From the NCBI GenBank assembly GCA_016714935.1, contig JADKBU010000010.1:77052-141051 (forward strand): a stretch of DNA of 64,000 bases, written 5' to 3'. This document shows, in pieces, positions 1 through 12,000 of this stretch (positions within the stretch are counted from its first letter, which is position 1; each line of letters opens with the position of its first letter). The DNA is from Candidatus Accumulibacter propinquus (GTDB taxonomy: Bacteria > Pseudomonadota > Gammaproteobacteria > Burkholderiales > Rhodocyclaceae). Position numbers and translations under genes: made by a program. The notes under the pieces were generated by a model. That model worked only from the letters and a program-made list of their open reading frames with translations. It was not told the origin of the DNA and ran no database searches.

Positions 1-3000
1 CAGGTGATCGATCAGTTCCGGAAGCGAGGACACGGCCCAGCCGAGCCGCTCATCCATCGCCTCGCGTCCGACCTGCAGCGTATACGCCAGCGACTCCAGC
101 CAGGCGGCGTTGTCGTCGTCAGCCTGCGCTGGCCGCGCACGCAGGCAGGCCAGCAGATTCGCCGCCATTTCCTGCAGACGCTCTTCGTTGCGCGCCGACA
201 GCACGATCAACGCCGGCCGCCCGGTTGCCGGCGGCGCCTCCCGCGCCGGCGGCAGATACTCTTCCAGCAGCACATGCGCGTTCACGCCGCCGAAGCCGAA
301 CGAGCTGACGCCGGCGCGGCGCGGTAACTCGCGCCCTTGCGCGTCACGCTGCGCCAGCCATGGCGTGGTTTCCTGGACGACGTAGAAGGGGCTCCCGGCG
401 AGCTCGATGTACGGGCTGATGTGCTCACTGTGCAGGCTCTTGACCAAGGTCCTGTGCCGCATCTGCAACAGAACCTTGATGACGCCGGCGACGCCGGCGG
501 CCAGTTCCAGGTGACCGATATTGCTCTTCACTGAACCGATCCCGCAAAACGCCTGCGCCCCGAGTTCACCGAAGGCACTCTTCAGGCCGTTGATCTCGAC
601 CGGGTCACCCAGCCGCGTGCCGGTGCCGTGCGCCTCGATGTAGCCGATGCTGCGCGGGTCGATGCCGGCGCGCGCATAGGTCTCCCTGAGCAGCGCGGCC
701 TGCGCCACCGGATTCGGGGCGGTCAGCGAACTGGCACGCCCGCCGTGATTCTCGGCACAACCGCGGATCAGACCATGGATGGGGTCGCCCGCCCGTTCCG
801 CGTCGGACAGGCGCTTGAGTACCAGCATGCCGACGCCTTCGCCGCGCACATAGCCGTTGGCCTGCGGCGAGAAGGTCCTGCAGCGCCCGTCGGGGCTCAG
901 CATGCCGGCCTTGCTGAAACTGATGTGCGCGTCGGGGGTGACCATGGTGTTGACCCCGCCGACGATCGCCATGTCGCAGCTACCGTCGCGCAGCACCGCC
1001 ACGCCGCGGTTGAGCGCCACCAGCGAACTGGAGCAGGCAGTTTCGATCGGCTCGCTCGGGCCATGCAGGTTGAGGAAGTAACTCATCCGGTTTGGCCCCA
1101 TCGAGGCCACCACGGCGGTCGAGCTGAAAGCGTCGTGCGCGCGCGGCGAGCGCGCCAGCAGGCTGCCGTAGCTGCTCGCCCCGGTACCGACGAACAGCGC
1201 GGTGCGACTGCCGGACAGGGTTTGTGCGGCATAGCCGGCGTCTTCGATGGCCTTCCAGACATGCGTCATCAACAGCCGTTGCTGCGGATCCATCACTTCC
1301 GCTTCGCGCGGCGTGATGCCGAAAAACAACGGGTCGAACTGGTCCACGCCGTCGATGAAGCCGCCCCATTTGACGTTGGTCCGGTTCGCTTCGCGCCCCG
1401 GATCACCGTAGACGGCCCGCCAGTCCCAGCGGCTGGCGGGTATCTCGCTGATGCAGTCGCGCCCGGCGAGCAGATTGTCCCAGAACGCATCGACATCGGC
1501 AGCCATCGGCAGACAGGCGCTCATGCCGACAATGGCGATCGGCTCGGACGCGGTGTCGACCGGCACCGCGGCAGTCCGCAGTCGACGCCGGCTGCGCGGC
1601 GCCGGCTGCGGCTCCGCAATCGGCTGCGGCGGCAGTGCCGCCGGCGTTGCCGGCGCCGCGCCGAAACGCCGCGCGAACACGGCCGGGTGCGCCTCGACCA
1701 GATGAGCGGCAAGCGCAACGATGGTCGGGTACTCGAAAAACAGCGTCGGCATCAGATCCAGGTCGAACTCCGAATTGAGCCTGTTGGCCAGTTCGGTGAG
1801 GGAAATCGAGTCGAAGCCGTACTCGCTCAGCTCGCTGTCCAGATCGATGTCCGTCGGGTTCACCTTGATCAGCGCGGACACCATCTGCCGCAAGGCTGCG
1901 CGCACCTGGCCGTGCAGTTCGCCCGCCGGCGCCTCGACGACGGTGCCGGGCGGCCGCGGCGCAGCCGCCTCGACCGGGCGCGTGCGAAAACCGCTCAGAC
2001 GCACGCAGACGCGTCCGTCCTGGTCACACAGCGCAATGTCGAGTCCGTCGCCAGCGTTCGCCACGACGGCCCACATCTCGGTGGCGCAGGGAGCGGCGAT
2101 GTCGACCCGCCTGACCGCGAACGGCAGCATCGCCGCCGCGCCATCCAGCCGGCCGTGGTCGTCGAGCAGCAAGCCGAGACTAGACTGGATTGCCGCGTCG
2201 AGCATACCCGGATGCAGCACGAAACCGGCCCCCAGGCTGGGCAGCGAAAGGCGCGCCAGCACTTCCCCGGCCCCCACGTGGAGCGCGGCGATGGCGCGGT
2301 GGCCGGGTCCGTAGTCGATGCCCATCCCGGCAAAGGCGCCGTAACACTGCGCGCCGCTCAACTGGCCGCGCACCATCCTTTGCTGTACGGCGGGCAGATC
2401 CAGCACCGCCGCCGGCACGCCGCTGGCCAACACTTCGGCCACGCCCTGGCAGTGGATCACCGCTTCCTCCACAGCACTCTGGATCGCGAAGGCGATTCGA
2501 CCGTCGTTCTGCTCAATCAGGACCACGTCGAGCGGCAGCGGCGTGTCGCCGGCAATGAAGGGACGCGTCCAGACCACATTGTTCAGGACCATGCCCGGGC
2601 AATCCTCGAGCGTGTGCGCGACTGCCGCGCGTGCCATCTCCAGGTACGCCGCGCCGGGCAGGACACGTTGCCCCTGCACCTGGTGATCGGCCAGAAACGA
2701 CTCCTGGCCGCTGAAACGCGAGGTGAAACGCTGCGCGTTGAAATCGGAGGTATTCGCATGCAACAGGGGGTGCAGCAGGGATCCCCCCGCAGCCACCGGC
2801 CGGGTCGCGGCGGGCGCCGCCCAGTAGCGCTCCCTGGCGAATGGATAGGTCGGCAGACACAGACGCGGTGGCATGCCGGCGCCGTACAGCCGCTCCCAGC
2901 CGACGTTGAGTCCTTTGGTCCACAGTTCGATCAGGCGCATGGTCTTGCCCTTGGCCACCCAGGCATCGATCAGGACCGCGGCATCCTCGTCGGCCGCCAG

Positions 3001-6000
3001 CACCGACAGCGCCTCCTTGTGACGCTTGACCTGGCCGCGCATGCCGCCGCCGAGCGCGCCACGGGCAACGAAAGCCTGCAGATTGCCGATCAGCTCGGTC
3101 ACCGTCGTCACGCTCCAGGCGAGCCGTTCCTCCATCGCGTCGCGTCCAAGCTGCAAGGTGCAGGCCAGCGATGCGAGCCAGGCCGGACCAGGCTCGGCGG
3201 CGCGGTTCAGGAAGGCCAGGAGATTGGACACGACCTCCAGCAGCCGCTCCTCGTTGCGCGCCGACAGCACGATCAGCGCCGGTCGATCGGTGGCAACAGG
3301 CGGCGCCGCCGACGGCAGATATTCTTCCAGCAGCACATGCGCGTTGACCCCGCCGAAGCCGAAGGAACTGACGCCGGCGCGGCGCGGCAGGGGATGGCCC
3401 TGTGCATCGCGCTGCGCCAGCCACGGCGCCGTCTGCTGAACGACGTAGAACGGACTGTCGGCAAGGTCGAAATAAGGATTGAGCTGCTCGCTGTGCAGGC
3501 TCTTGACCAGCGTCTTGTGCCGCATCTGCAGCAGCACCTTGAGCATGCCCGCGACGCCGGCGGCCAGTTCCAGATGACCGATGTTGCTCTTCACCGAGCC
3601 GAGTCCGCAGAACCCCTGCTCGCCCGACTCGCCGAAAGCCGCCTTCAGCCCGGCGATCTCGACCGGGTCACCGAGCCGCGTACCGGTACCGTGCGCCTCG
3701 ACATAGCTGATCGTGCGCGGGTCGATGCCGGCGCGGCGGTAGGCGTCGCGCAGCAATTCGGCCTGCGCCTGCGGATTCGGTGCCGTCAGTGAGGTGGCGC
3801 GCCCACCATGGTTTTCGGCGCAGCCAAGGATCACGCCATGGATGTGGTCGCCCGCCTCCTCTGCGTCTGACAGGCGCTTGAGCACCAGCATGCCGACGCC
3901 CTCGCCACGCGCATAGCCGTTGGCCTGTTGCGCGAAAGGCTTGCAGCGCCCGTCCGGGCTCAACATGCCGGCCTTGTTGAAACTGATATGCGCTTCCGGA
4001 GTGATGATGGTGTTGATGCCGCCGACGATCGCCAGGTCACAGCTGCCGTCGCGCAGCACGGACACGCCGCGGATGACCGCCACCAGCGAACTCGAACAGG
4101 CGGTTTCTATCGGTTCGCTGGGGCCGCGCAGATTGAGCAGGTAGCTCATCCGGTTGGGCCCGATCGACGGTACGCTGGCGGTCGCGCTGTAACCATCCAT
4201 CGACCGCTGGGCCGCCGAAAACCGGGTGTGATAGCCACTCGCACCGGTGCCGACGAACAGCGCGGTGCGGCTACCGGACAGGCTTTCGGGCGCATGCCCG
4301 GCGTCTTCCAGCGCCTTCCAGACGTGCACCATCAACAGGCGCTGCTGCGGATCCATCACTTCGGCCTCGCGCGGCGAGATGCCGAAGAACAGCGGATCGA
4401 ACTCGTCGATGCCGTCGATGAAGCCGCCCCACCTGACAGTCGACGTGTTCGGCTCGCACGCGGGATCACCGGACAGGGCCTTCCAGTCCCAGCGGTTTTC
4501 CGGGATTTCCGAGATACAGTCGCGTTCGGCCACCAGATTGGCCCAGAAGGCATCGAGATCGACGGCCATCGGCATGCAGCCACTGATGCCGACGACGGCG
4601 ATCGGTGCCGGCGCGCCGGGCAACGGTGCCGGCCGCGCGGCTGCCGGCGGTTGTTCCCGCTGTGTGGGCGGTTGGCGGGTCGGCAGCGTGCGCGGCGCGA
4701 AGCGGCGCGCGAACACCGCCGGATGCGCGCCGAGCAGGTAGTCGGCCATCGCCGCAATGCTCGGATACTCGAAGCACAGGGTCGGCGTGAGTTCCAGGTC
4801 GTAAGCGTCATTGAGCTTGTTGGCCAGCTCGGTCATCGCCACCGAGTCGTAGCCGTATTCGCTGAGCGCGACGTCCGGCTCGATCACCTCGGGTCCGACC
4901 TTGATCAGATCCGCCGCGTGCTGGCGCAGCATGGCGCGCACCCTGTCGCCGAGATCGCACGCCGCTTCCGGCAGGTGCGCCGCCGCGTCGGCTCCGGGCT
5001 GCGCGGCCCGGGCATCGAACAGATCGAGCAGCCTGTCGCGCTCGCCGGCGGCGATCAGCACCTGCGCATGGCCGCTGGCGAGCGCCTGGTAAAACGCTGC
5101 GATGCCGGATTCGCTGGCCAGCGGGCTCAAACCGAAGCGATCGCGCATCAGCTTCACGCTGGCGGGGTCGGGGCGCATGCCGCCCTCGGCCCACAACGGC
5201 CAATTCAGCGCCAGGCTGCGGCCAGCGCGCTCGCCGCGCGCGACCAGGGTATTGCGGTAAGCGACGTAGTGGTCCATGAAGGAATTGGCGCACGCATAGT
5301 CGGCTTGACCCGGGTTGCCGGTCACCCCGGCAAGCGAAGAAAAGGCCACGAACAGTTCGAGCGGCAAGGCGCGGCTGGCCAGGTCGAGATTGACCAGTCC
5401 GCGCACCTTGGCGGCCAGCACGGCATCCAGGTCGGCACGGCTCTTCTTCAGCAGATAACTGTCACGCAGCACCCCGGCACTGTGCAGGATGCCCGTCAGG
5501 CTGCCGAATTCGCGACCGATCGAAGCCAGCATGCGCTCCACCGCCACGGCGTCGGTGACGTCCAACTGGCGATAGACCATCCCGGCGGCGGACACCGGCA
5601 GCGACACCGCCGCCGCCCGGCCGCTCAGGATCACGGTGGCACGCGGCGCCTGGCGGAGGATGGCGCGGGCGAAGATCAGGCCGAGGGCACCGGCACCGCC
5701 GGTGATGAGGTAGACCCCGTTGTCGCGCCAGGGATGCGCGAGCACGGGGGCCGGCGGCAGTTCGACGTGTTCCAGGACTTGTCGGCGGCCGGCGCGATAG
5801 CGCACCTGTGGCACGTGCGGGTGCGCGCTTTCGGTTTGCAGAATCTCGGCGAGATCCTCCGATCCGGAAATCGCGATCAACTGCGTCCGGAGGCGCGGAT
5901 TTTCCAGTTGCGCGGTCTTCAACATCGCCGCCAGTGCCGCGAAGAGTGCCCCCTCGCCGTCGAGCGGAACCACCACCTGCAGCAGCACATCGCTGCGCGG

Positions 6001-9000
6001 CTTCTCCCGGAGCAGGCCCTGCAAGACCTCGAAGACACGCCCCGCGGCGGCGGCGAAGCGCGCGCCGCTGTCGACACCCGCGCAGTCGATCACCTCGCAG
6101 CGCGCATCGGTGACGCTTCCCGCGCCACAGCACAACACCAGCTGCCGGCCGGGGTCGCAGGCCTCGCCGGAACTGGCCGGCGCCTGCTCGCGCCAGCAGG
6201 GGTGCAGCAGCACGACGCCGTCGAGTGCGCCGGGCGGCGCCGTGACGGCGGCGTGTTCCGCTGCCGTCGCGGTCGCTGCCGGGAGCGTGGCGCCGGTGCC
6301 GGGAATCCAGTAGCGCGCGCGCGCAAACGGATAGACCGGCAGGCTGATGCGCGCCGGCGGCGGCCCGCCGTACAGCCGCCGCCAATCGAGCGGCATACCC
6401 TGCACCCACAGTTCCAGCAGTTTGTCGTACTTGCGCTTGTCAACCCACGCCGCGATCGCCCCCTGCAGATCCTCGTCACGGAAGGCCGACAACGCCCCCT
6501 TGCCGGCCTTGATGTTGCCCCTGAACCAGGCGCCCGTGGCGTCGCTCCCATCTAGAAACTGGCGCAGGCCGAAACGCAATTCGGCGAGCGATGAAACCAC
6601 CAGGCCGAATCGCTCGTCCATCGCCTCGCGACCAAGCTGCAAGGTGTAGGCGAGTGCTCGCAGCCGCGGCTGTTCAGTTTCCAGATGGTCCAGCAGTTTG
6701 CGGGCAAGTTGGGCGAGTTGCTCCGTCGTGCGGGCCGACAGCACCACCACGACGGCGCCGCCATCACCATCATCGCCGGCGGCGGCCGGCGGCGCGGCGA
6801 CGTATTCCTCGATGATCAGGTGGGCATTCGATCCTCCGGCACCGAAGGAACTGACGCCGGCGCGCAACGGCACCTCGACCAGCGCACCGTCTATCGCGAT
6901 GCGCGGACGCTGCCATGGACCCAGGTGCTGCTGCACCACGAACGGTGTGCTGTCGAAATCGATGTTGGCGTTGAGCGTGGCCGCATGCAACGACGGCACC
7001 AATTGGCGGTGCTTGAGCTGCAGCAGCACCTTGGTCACGCCGGCAACGCCGGCCGCGCTTTCGCAGTGACCGATGTTCGACTTGACCGACCCGATGGCGC
7101 AAAATCCGGTATCGGCCGTGTCGTCGCGGAAGCTGCTGCTCAGACCGGCGATCTCGATCGGATCTCCCAGCGCGGTGCCGGTGCCGTGCGCTTCGACGTA
7201 GCTGACGGTGCGCGGGGAGATGCCGGCCCTGGCGTAGGCGCGGGCGATGACGCCGGCCTGGGCCTGCGGATTCGGCACGGTATAGGCATTGGTCTTGCCG
7301 CCATGGTTGATGGCGCTTCCCCTGACGACGCCGTAGATGTGGTCGCCATCGGCGATGGCCTGCGTCAGCGGCTTGAGCAGCAGCACACCGACGCCTTCGC
7401 TCGGTACATAGCCGTCGCCGCCTTCACCGAAACTCCGGCAGCGGCCCTGGCTCGACGCAAACCGGCCTTGCCCCAGCGCCAGATACTTGTTCGGATGCAG
7501 CGTCAGGTTCACGCCGCCGGCGATGGCCATCGAGCAATCGCCCTGCTGCAAGGCCTGGCAGGCCAGATGGATCGCGGTCAAGGACGACGAGCACATGCTG
7601 TCGACCGCCATGCTCGGACCGTCCAGGTCGAAGAAATACGAAACCCGGTTGGCAATCGAGGACGGGCTGCCGGACAAGGCCATCGGCCTGCCCAGAGCGG
7701 TCTGTTCGGCGCCGTAGAGCTGGTACTCCTCGTACATCACGCCGACGTAGACCCCGACGCTGTGGCCAGACTCGGTCAGGCTGTGGCGGGTGTAGCCGGC
7801 GTCTTCGATGGCATGGTAGGCCCCTTCGAGGAACAGGCGCTCCTGCGGGTCGATGATCTCGGCGTCGCGCGGCGAGATGTTGAAGAAGAGCGGATCGAAC
7901 TGATCGACGCCGTCCAGGAAGCCGCCCCATTTGCTGTTGGTCGCCCCCTGCCGGCTCCTGTCCGGGTGGTAGTACCGGCTGTGATCCCAGCGCTCGGCCG
8001 GAATCTCGGTGATGCAATCGACGCCGTCGCGCAAGTTGGCCCAGAATTGCTCCAGGCTGGCGGCCATCGGATAGCGCCCCGACAGACCGATGATGGCCAC
8101 ATCGAGAACCCCGCCGGAAGAGACCGGAGGGGCGGTACGCTCGACGCCGATCAACGGCACTGCGGCAGACCCCGCGGCGGCAGCCACGGCAGCACTGTCG
8201 GGGGCACCGAAAAGCGTGCGCAGGCGACCCGCGTGCGCGGTGACGAAGTAGTCGGCGAGTTCATCGAGGTGCTTGTGCTCGAAGAACAGGGTCTTCGACA
8301 GGGCGCCGAAGGTTTTTTCCAGCTCGCTCGTCAGCTTGATGACCATCACCGAATCGAGCCCGTATTCTTCAAGCGGAGTGTCCACCGCGATTCGCTCGGC
8401 AGCCAGCCGGGTGGCCCTGGCCAGCAAGCCCTTAAGGTAGCGGCCGGTGCGCTCCTTCAGCGCGGCGTCGGTCGAGCTGTCCGCAGCCGGCGCCAGACCC
8501 TGTGCGGTGGTCAGGCGGCGCGCGGCAAAGCCGAGCAGGCGGGCGCAGACTTGCCCGTCGGCGTCGCACAGGGTGATGTCCAGTTTTTGCATCTGCTCGC
8601 CGGCGTGGCTATCGCCACTCGCCGCGACCCACGCCCACACCGCCGCCGCACACGGCGCCAGAATCTCCACGCGCGCCAGCGCGAACGGCAGCATCGCCGT
8701 CGGCGCGGCGAGCGCGCCCCCGGCGTCGAGCAGCAGGGCCAGGCTCGCCTGCAGCGCCGAATCCACCAGGCCAGGCGGCAGCACAAAGGCGTCAGCGGTG
8801 GCCGGCAAGTCCAGCCGCGCGAGCGCTTCGCCGCTGCCGGCATAGACCGTCTGGAGGCCGCGATGCGCGGGACCGTAGGCAATTCCCAGCGTCGCGAACG
8901 CCGCATAACATTGTTCGGCGCTGAACCGGGCGCGCGTCATCCTGGCCTGCAGGACCGACAGGTCGAGTGTGGCGGCGGGCGGCGGCGCCGCGATTTGCGC

Positions 9001-12000
9001 CCGACCATGGCTGTGGAGCGCGGCATCGCTGTAGATCCGGAAGGCAATGCTGCCGTCCGGCTGCCGGCTCAGGCCGACATGCAGACCGGCCGGCTGGCCT
9101 TCCTCGACGACGAAGGGGCGCTCCCAGACGACGTTGCCGAGGACGATACGCGCGTCCTGAACCCGAGTCGCCCGGGTAACGGCGACGCGCGCCATTTCGA
9201 GATAGGCGACGCCAGGCAAGACGCGCCGTCCCTGTACCAGATGGTCGGCCAGAAACGATTCGCCGCCGCTGAACGTGGAGGAAAAGCGCAGGCCGTCGAG
9301 GTCCGAGCTGTTGGTGTGCACCAGGGGATGCAGGAACGGCGCCGCCGCGTCCGTCCGGGGTTCTGCACGAGCAATCCAGTAGTGCTCCGCAGCGAAGGGG
9401 TAGGTCGGCAGGCTGATACGGCGCGCCCCGGCATGGATGCCGAAGTCTGACCAGTCGAAATTGGCACCCTGCACCCACCGCGGCAGCAGTTTGTCGTATC
9501 GTCCCTGCGCCGCCCAGGCCGCCAAGCTGCGCCGCATTTCGCTGTCGCCGTCACTAGCGGCCAGCGCGTCGCGCTTGCCGCTCAGCTGACCGTGGTACAC
9601 CGCGTCGCTGCCGCCATGCAGATAGGCGCGCAGATGCTCCTGCACGCCGGCCAGGGAATCGGCAACCAGCGCCAGCCGATGATCCATCGCCACCCGCCCG
9701 ACCTGCAGGGTGAACGCCAGGTCCGCCAGGCGGGTATCCGGATGCGTCTCCAGGAAGCTCAGCAGATTCTGCGTCAGCACGCGCAAGCGTTCGTCATTCT
9801 TCGCCGAGAGGACGATCGCCTGCGGACCGGCAGCGGCAGCGGCGCGCTCCGGTACGACGAATTCCTCCAGCACCACGTGCGCGTTCGCGCCACCGGCGCC
9901 AAACGAGCTGATACCGGCGCGGCGCGGATATTCGCGGCCCTCGATCAGCGGGCGCGGCCAGGGCCCCAACGCGCGTTGCAGGGTGAATGGGCTGTTCGCG
10001 AAATCGATCTCCGGGTTCAGCGAGTCCGCGTGCAGCGACGGCGCCAGTTGCGCATGCCTGAACTGCATCAGCACCTTGGTGATGCCGGCCAGGCCGGCGG
10101 CGCTTTCGCAATGGCCGATATTCGACTTGACCGAGCCGACCGCGCAGAACTGCCGGTCCTCGGTCGAGGCACGAAAGGCGCGGGTCAGGCCGGCGATCTC
10201 GATCGGATCGCCGAGCGCGGTGCCGGTGCCGTGCGCTTCGATGTAACTGATGGTGCGCGGCGCGACATCGGCCCGTGCACAGGCTTCACTGACGACGCGC
10301 GCCTGCGCGACGGGGCTCGGCACGGTGTAACTGTGGGTCTTGCCGCCGGCGTTGATGGCGCTGCCCCGGACAATCCCATAGACCTGGTCGCCAGCGGCCA
10401 GGGCATCCGCCAGCGGCTTGAGCACGAGCGCACCAACGCCTTCGCCGTCAATGAAACCATCGGCCTGCGCACCGAACGACTTGCACTCGTCGGACGGCGA
10501 GAGCATCACCATTTCGGACAGCGTCACAAAGTGCTGCGGGTCAAGGATCAGGTTGACGCCACCGGCGATCGCGCAATCGCTCATGCCGCTGTTGATGCTT
10601 TCGATGGCCAGGTGCAGGGCCGTCAGTGACGACGAGCAGGCGGTGTCGACCGACAGGCTGGGCCCGGTCAGGTTCAGCAGATAGGAAACCCGGTTGGCCA
10701 CCGACCAGAATGCGGCACCGGTCGGGTAACGCCCGTTCATCACCCCGACAAACACCCCGACCTTGCGTTGCCCGCCGAGGCTCTGGGGGGTGTAGCCGGC
10801 ATCCTCGATGGCACTGTAGGCCTGCAGCAGGAAGAGCCGCTCCTGTGGATCCATGCGCTCGGCCTCGGCCGGCGAAAGGTGGAAAAACAGCGGGTCGAAA
10901 TGTCCGACATCATCCAGGAAGCCACCGAACCTGCTGTACATGGCGCCGCTCTTGCCCGGCTCGGGATCGAAATAGTCACGCCAGTTCCAGCGCTCGGCAG
11001 GGATCTCGGTGATGCAGTTCCTGCCCTCGCGGAGGTTCTGCCAGAAGCGCTCGACGTTCCCGGCCTGCGGATAGCGGCCCGCCAGGCCGATGATGGCGAT
11101 GTCCTGCGAGCGCGCGGCGGACCGGACGCCGGCGACCGGCGCCACCGCCGCGGCGACTGGCGGTGGCGGGAGCGATGGTGGCGGGAGCGGCGAGGACGCC
11201 GGCGGTAGCCGCGGCGTGGCCACGTCGAGCAGCGCGGCGAGCGCCGCCGGCTGCGTCGCCAGCAGGTGCTCGATCAGCCCGTCGATGCTCTGTACTTCAA
11301 AGAACAGCGTGCTGCTGATATCCGGGAGGACGCTGCGCAATCGGCTGGTCAGCTGCACCACCAGGATCGAATCGATCCCGTAGCGTTCCAGCGGCTCGCA
11401 GGCTTCGATCTCGCTGGCCGGAATGCGGATGGTCTCGCCGACCAGTTCCCTGAAATAACTGCGTGCCTTGTCGCGCACCAGGTCGCCAGTGGGCGGCGGC
11501 GCCGCTTCGGCAGGCTTCTGTTCAGCCTGCCCGGACGGCGCGCGCAACGGTTCTCCGGAGGATTCCGGGATGAACGGCGTGGCCTGTCGCACCACGCCGT
11601 CGCTTTCCGCCACGATGATCTGCTGGCCCATGCCGTGCGCGGCAGCAGCCGGGAAAGCGACCAGGCCGAAACCTTCGTCCTCGAGCACGGATTTCCAGGA
11701 CTGCGGGGACAGACCGGGCGACCCGGGTATGCGCAGCGCTGCGTCGTCGTACAGCCACCAGCCTTCGAGCAGACCGAAGGTCAGATGACTGAACAGCACG
11801 TTGTCACTCAATTCGTTGAGCAGCAGCACGCCGTTGCGGCGCAGCGCGGCCTTCGCGTTGCGCAGCGTCGTGCGGATGTTGCGCGTGGCGTGCAGCACAT
11901 TGCTGGCAATCACCACGTCGAAGGCTCCGGCCGCGATCTGCTGAGCGGCGATCGGCTGCCCGACATCGAATCGCTGATAACTCAGGTAAGGGTTGCCGGG

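Noticed and set aside
628..3792. Very long plus-strand open frame opposite PKS B (1054 codons)
   Set aside because: It is the exact codon mirror of the PKS B frame. It encodes Arg/His/Gln/Gly-rich nonsense with no domain; high GC at third positions removes stops from this antisense frame.
6685..9450. Long plus-strand open frame (921 codons), and similar ones at 3928-6555, 11266-12708, 12718-13977 and 16672-19170
   Set aside because: All are in the same mirror frame as PKS B and show no recognisable domains, while the minus strand gives continuous PKS modules.
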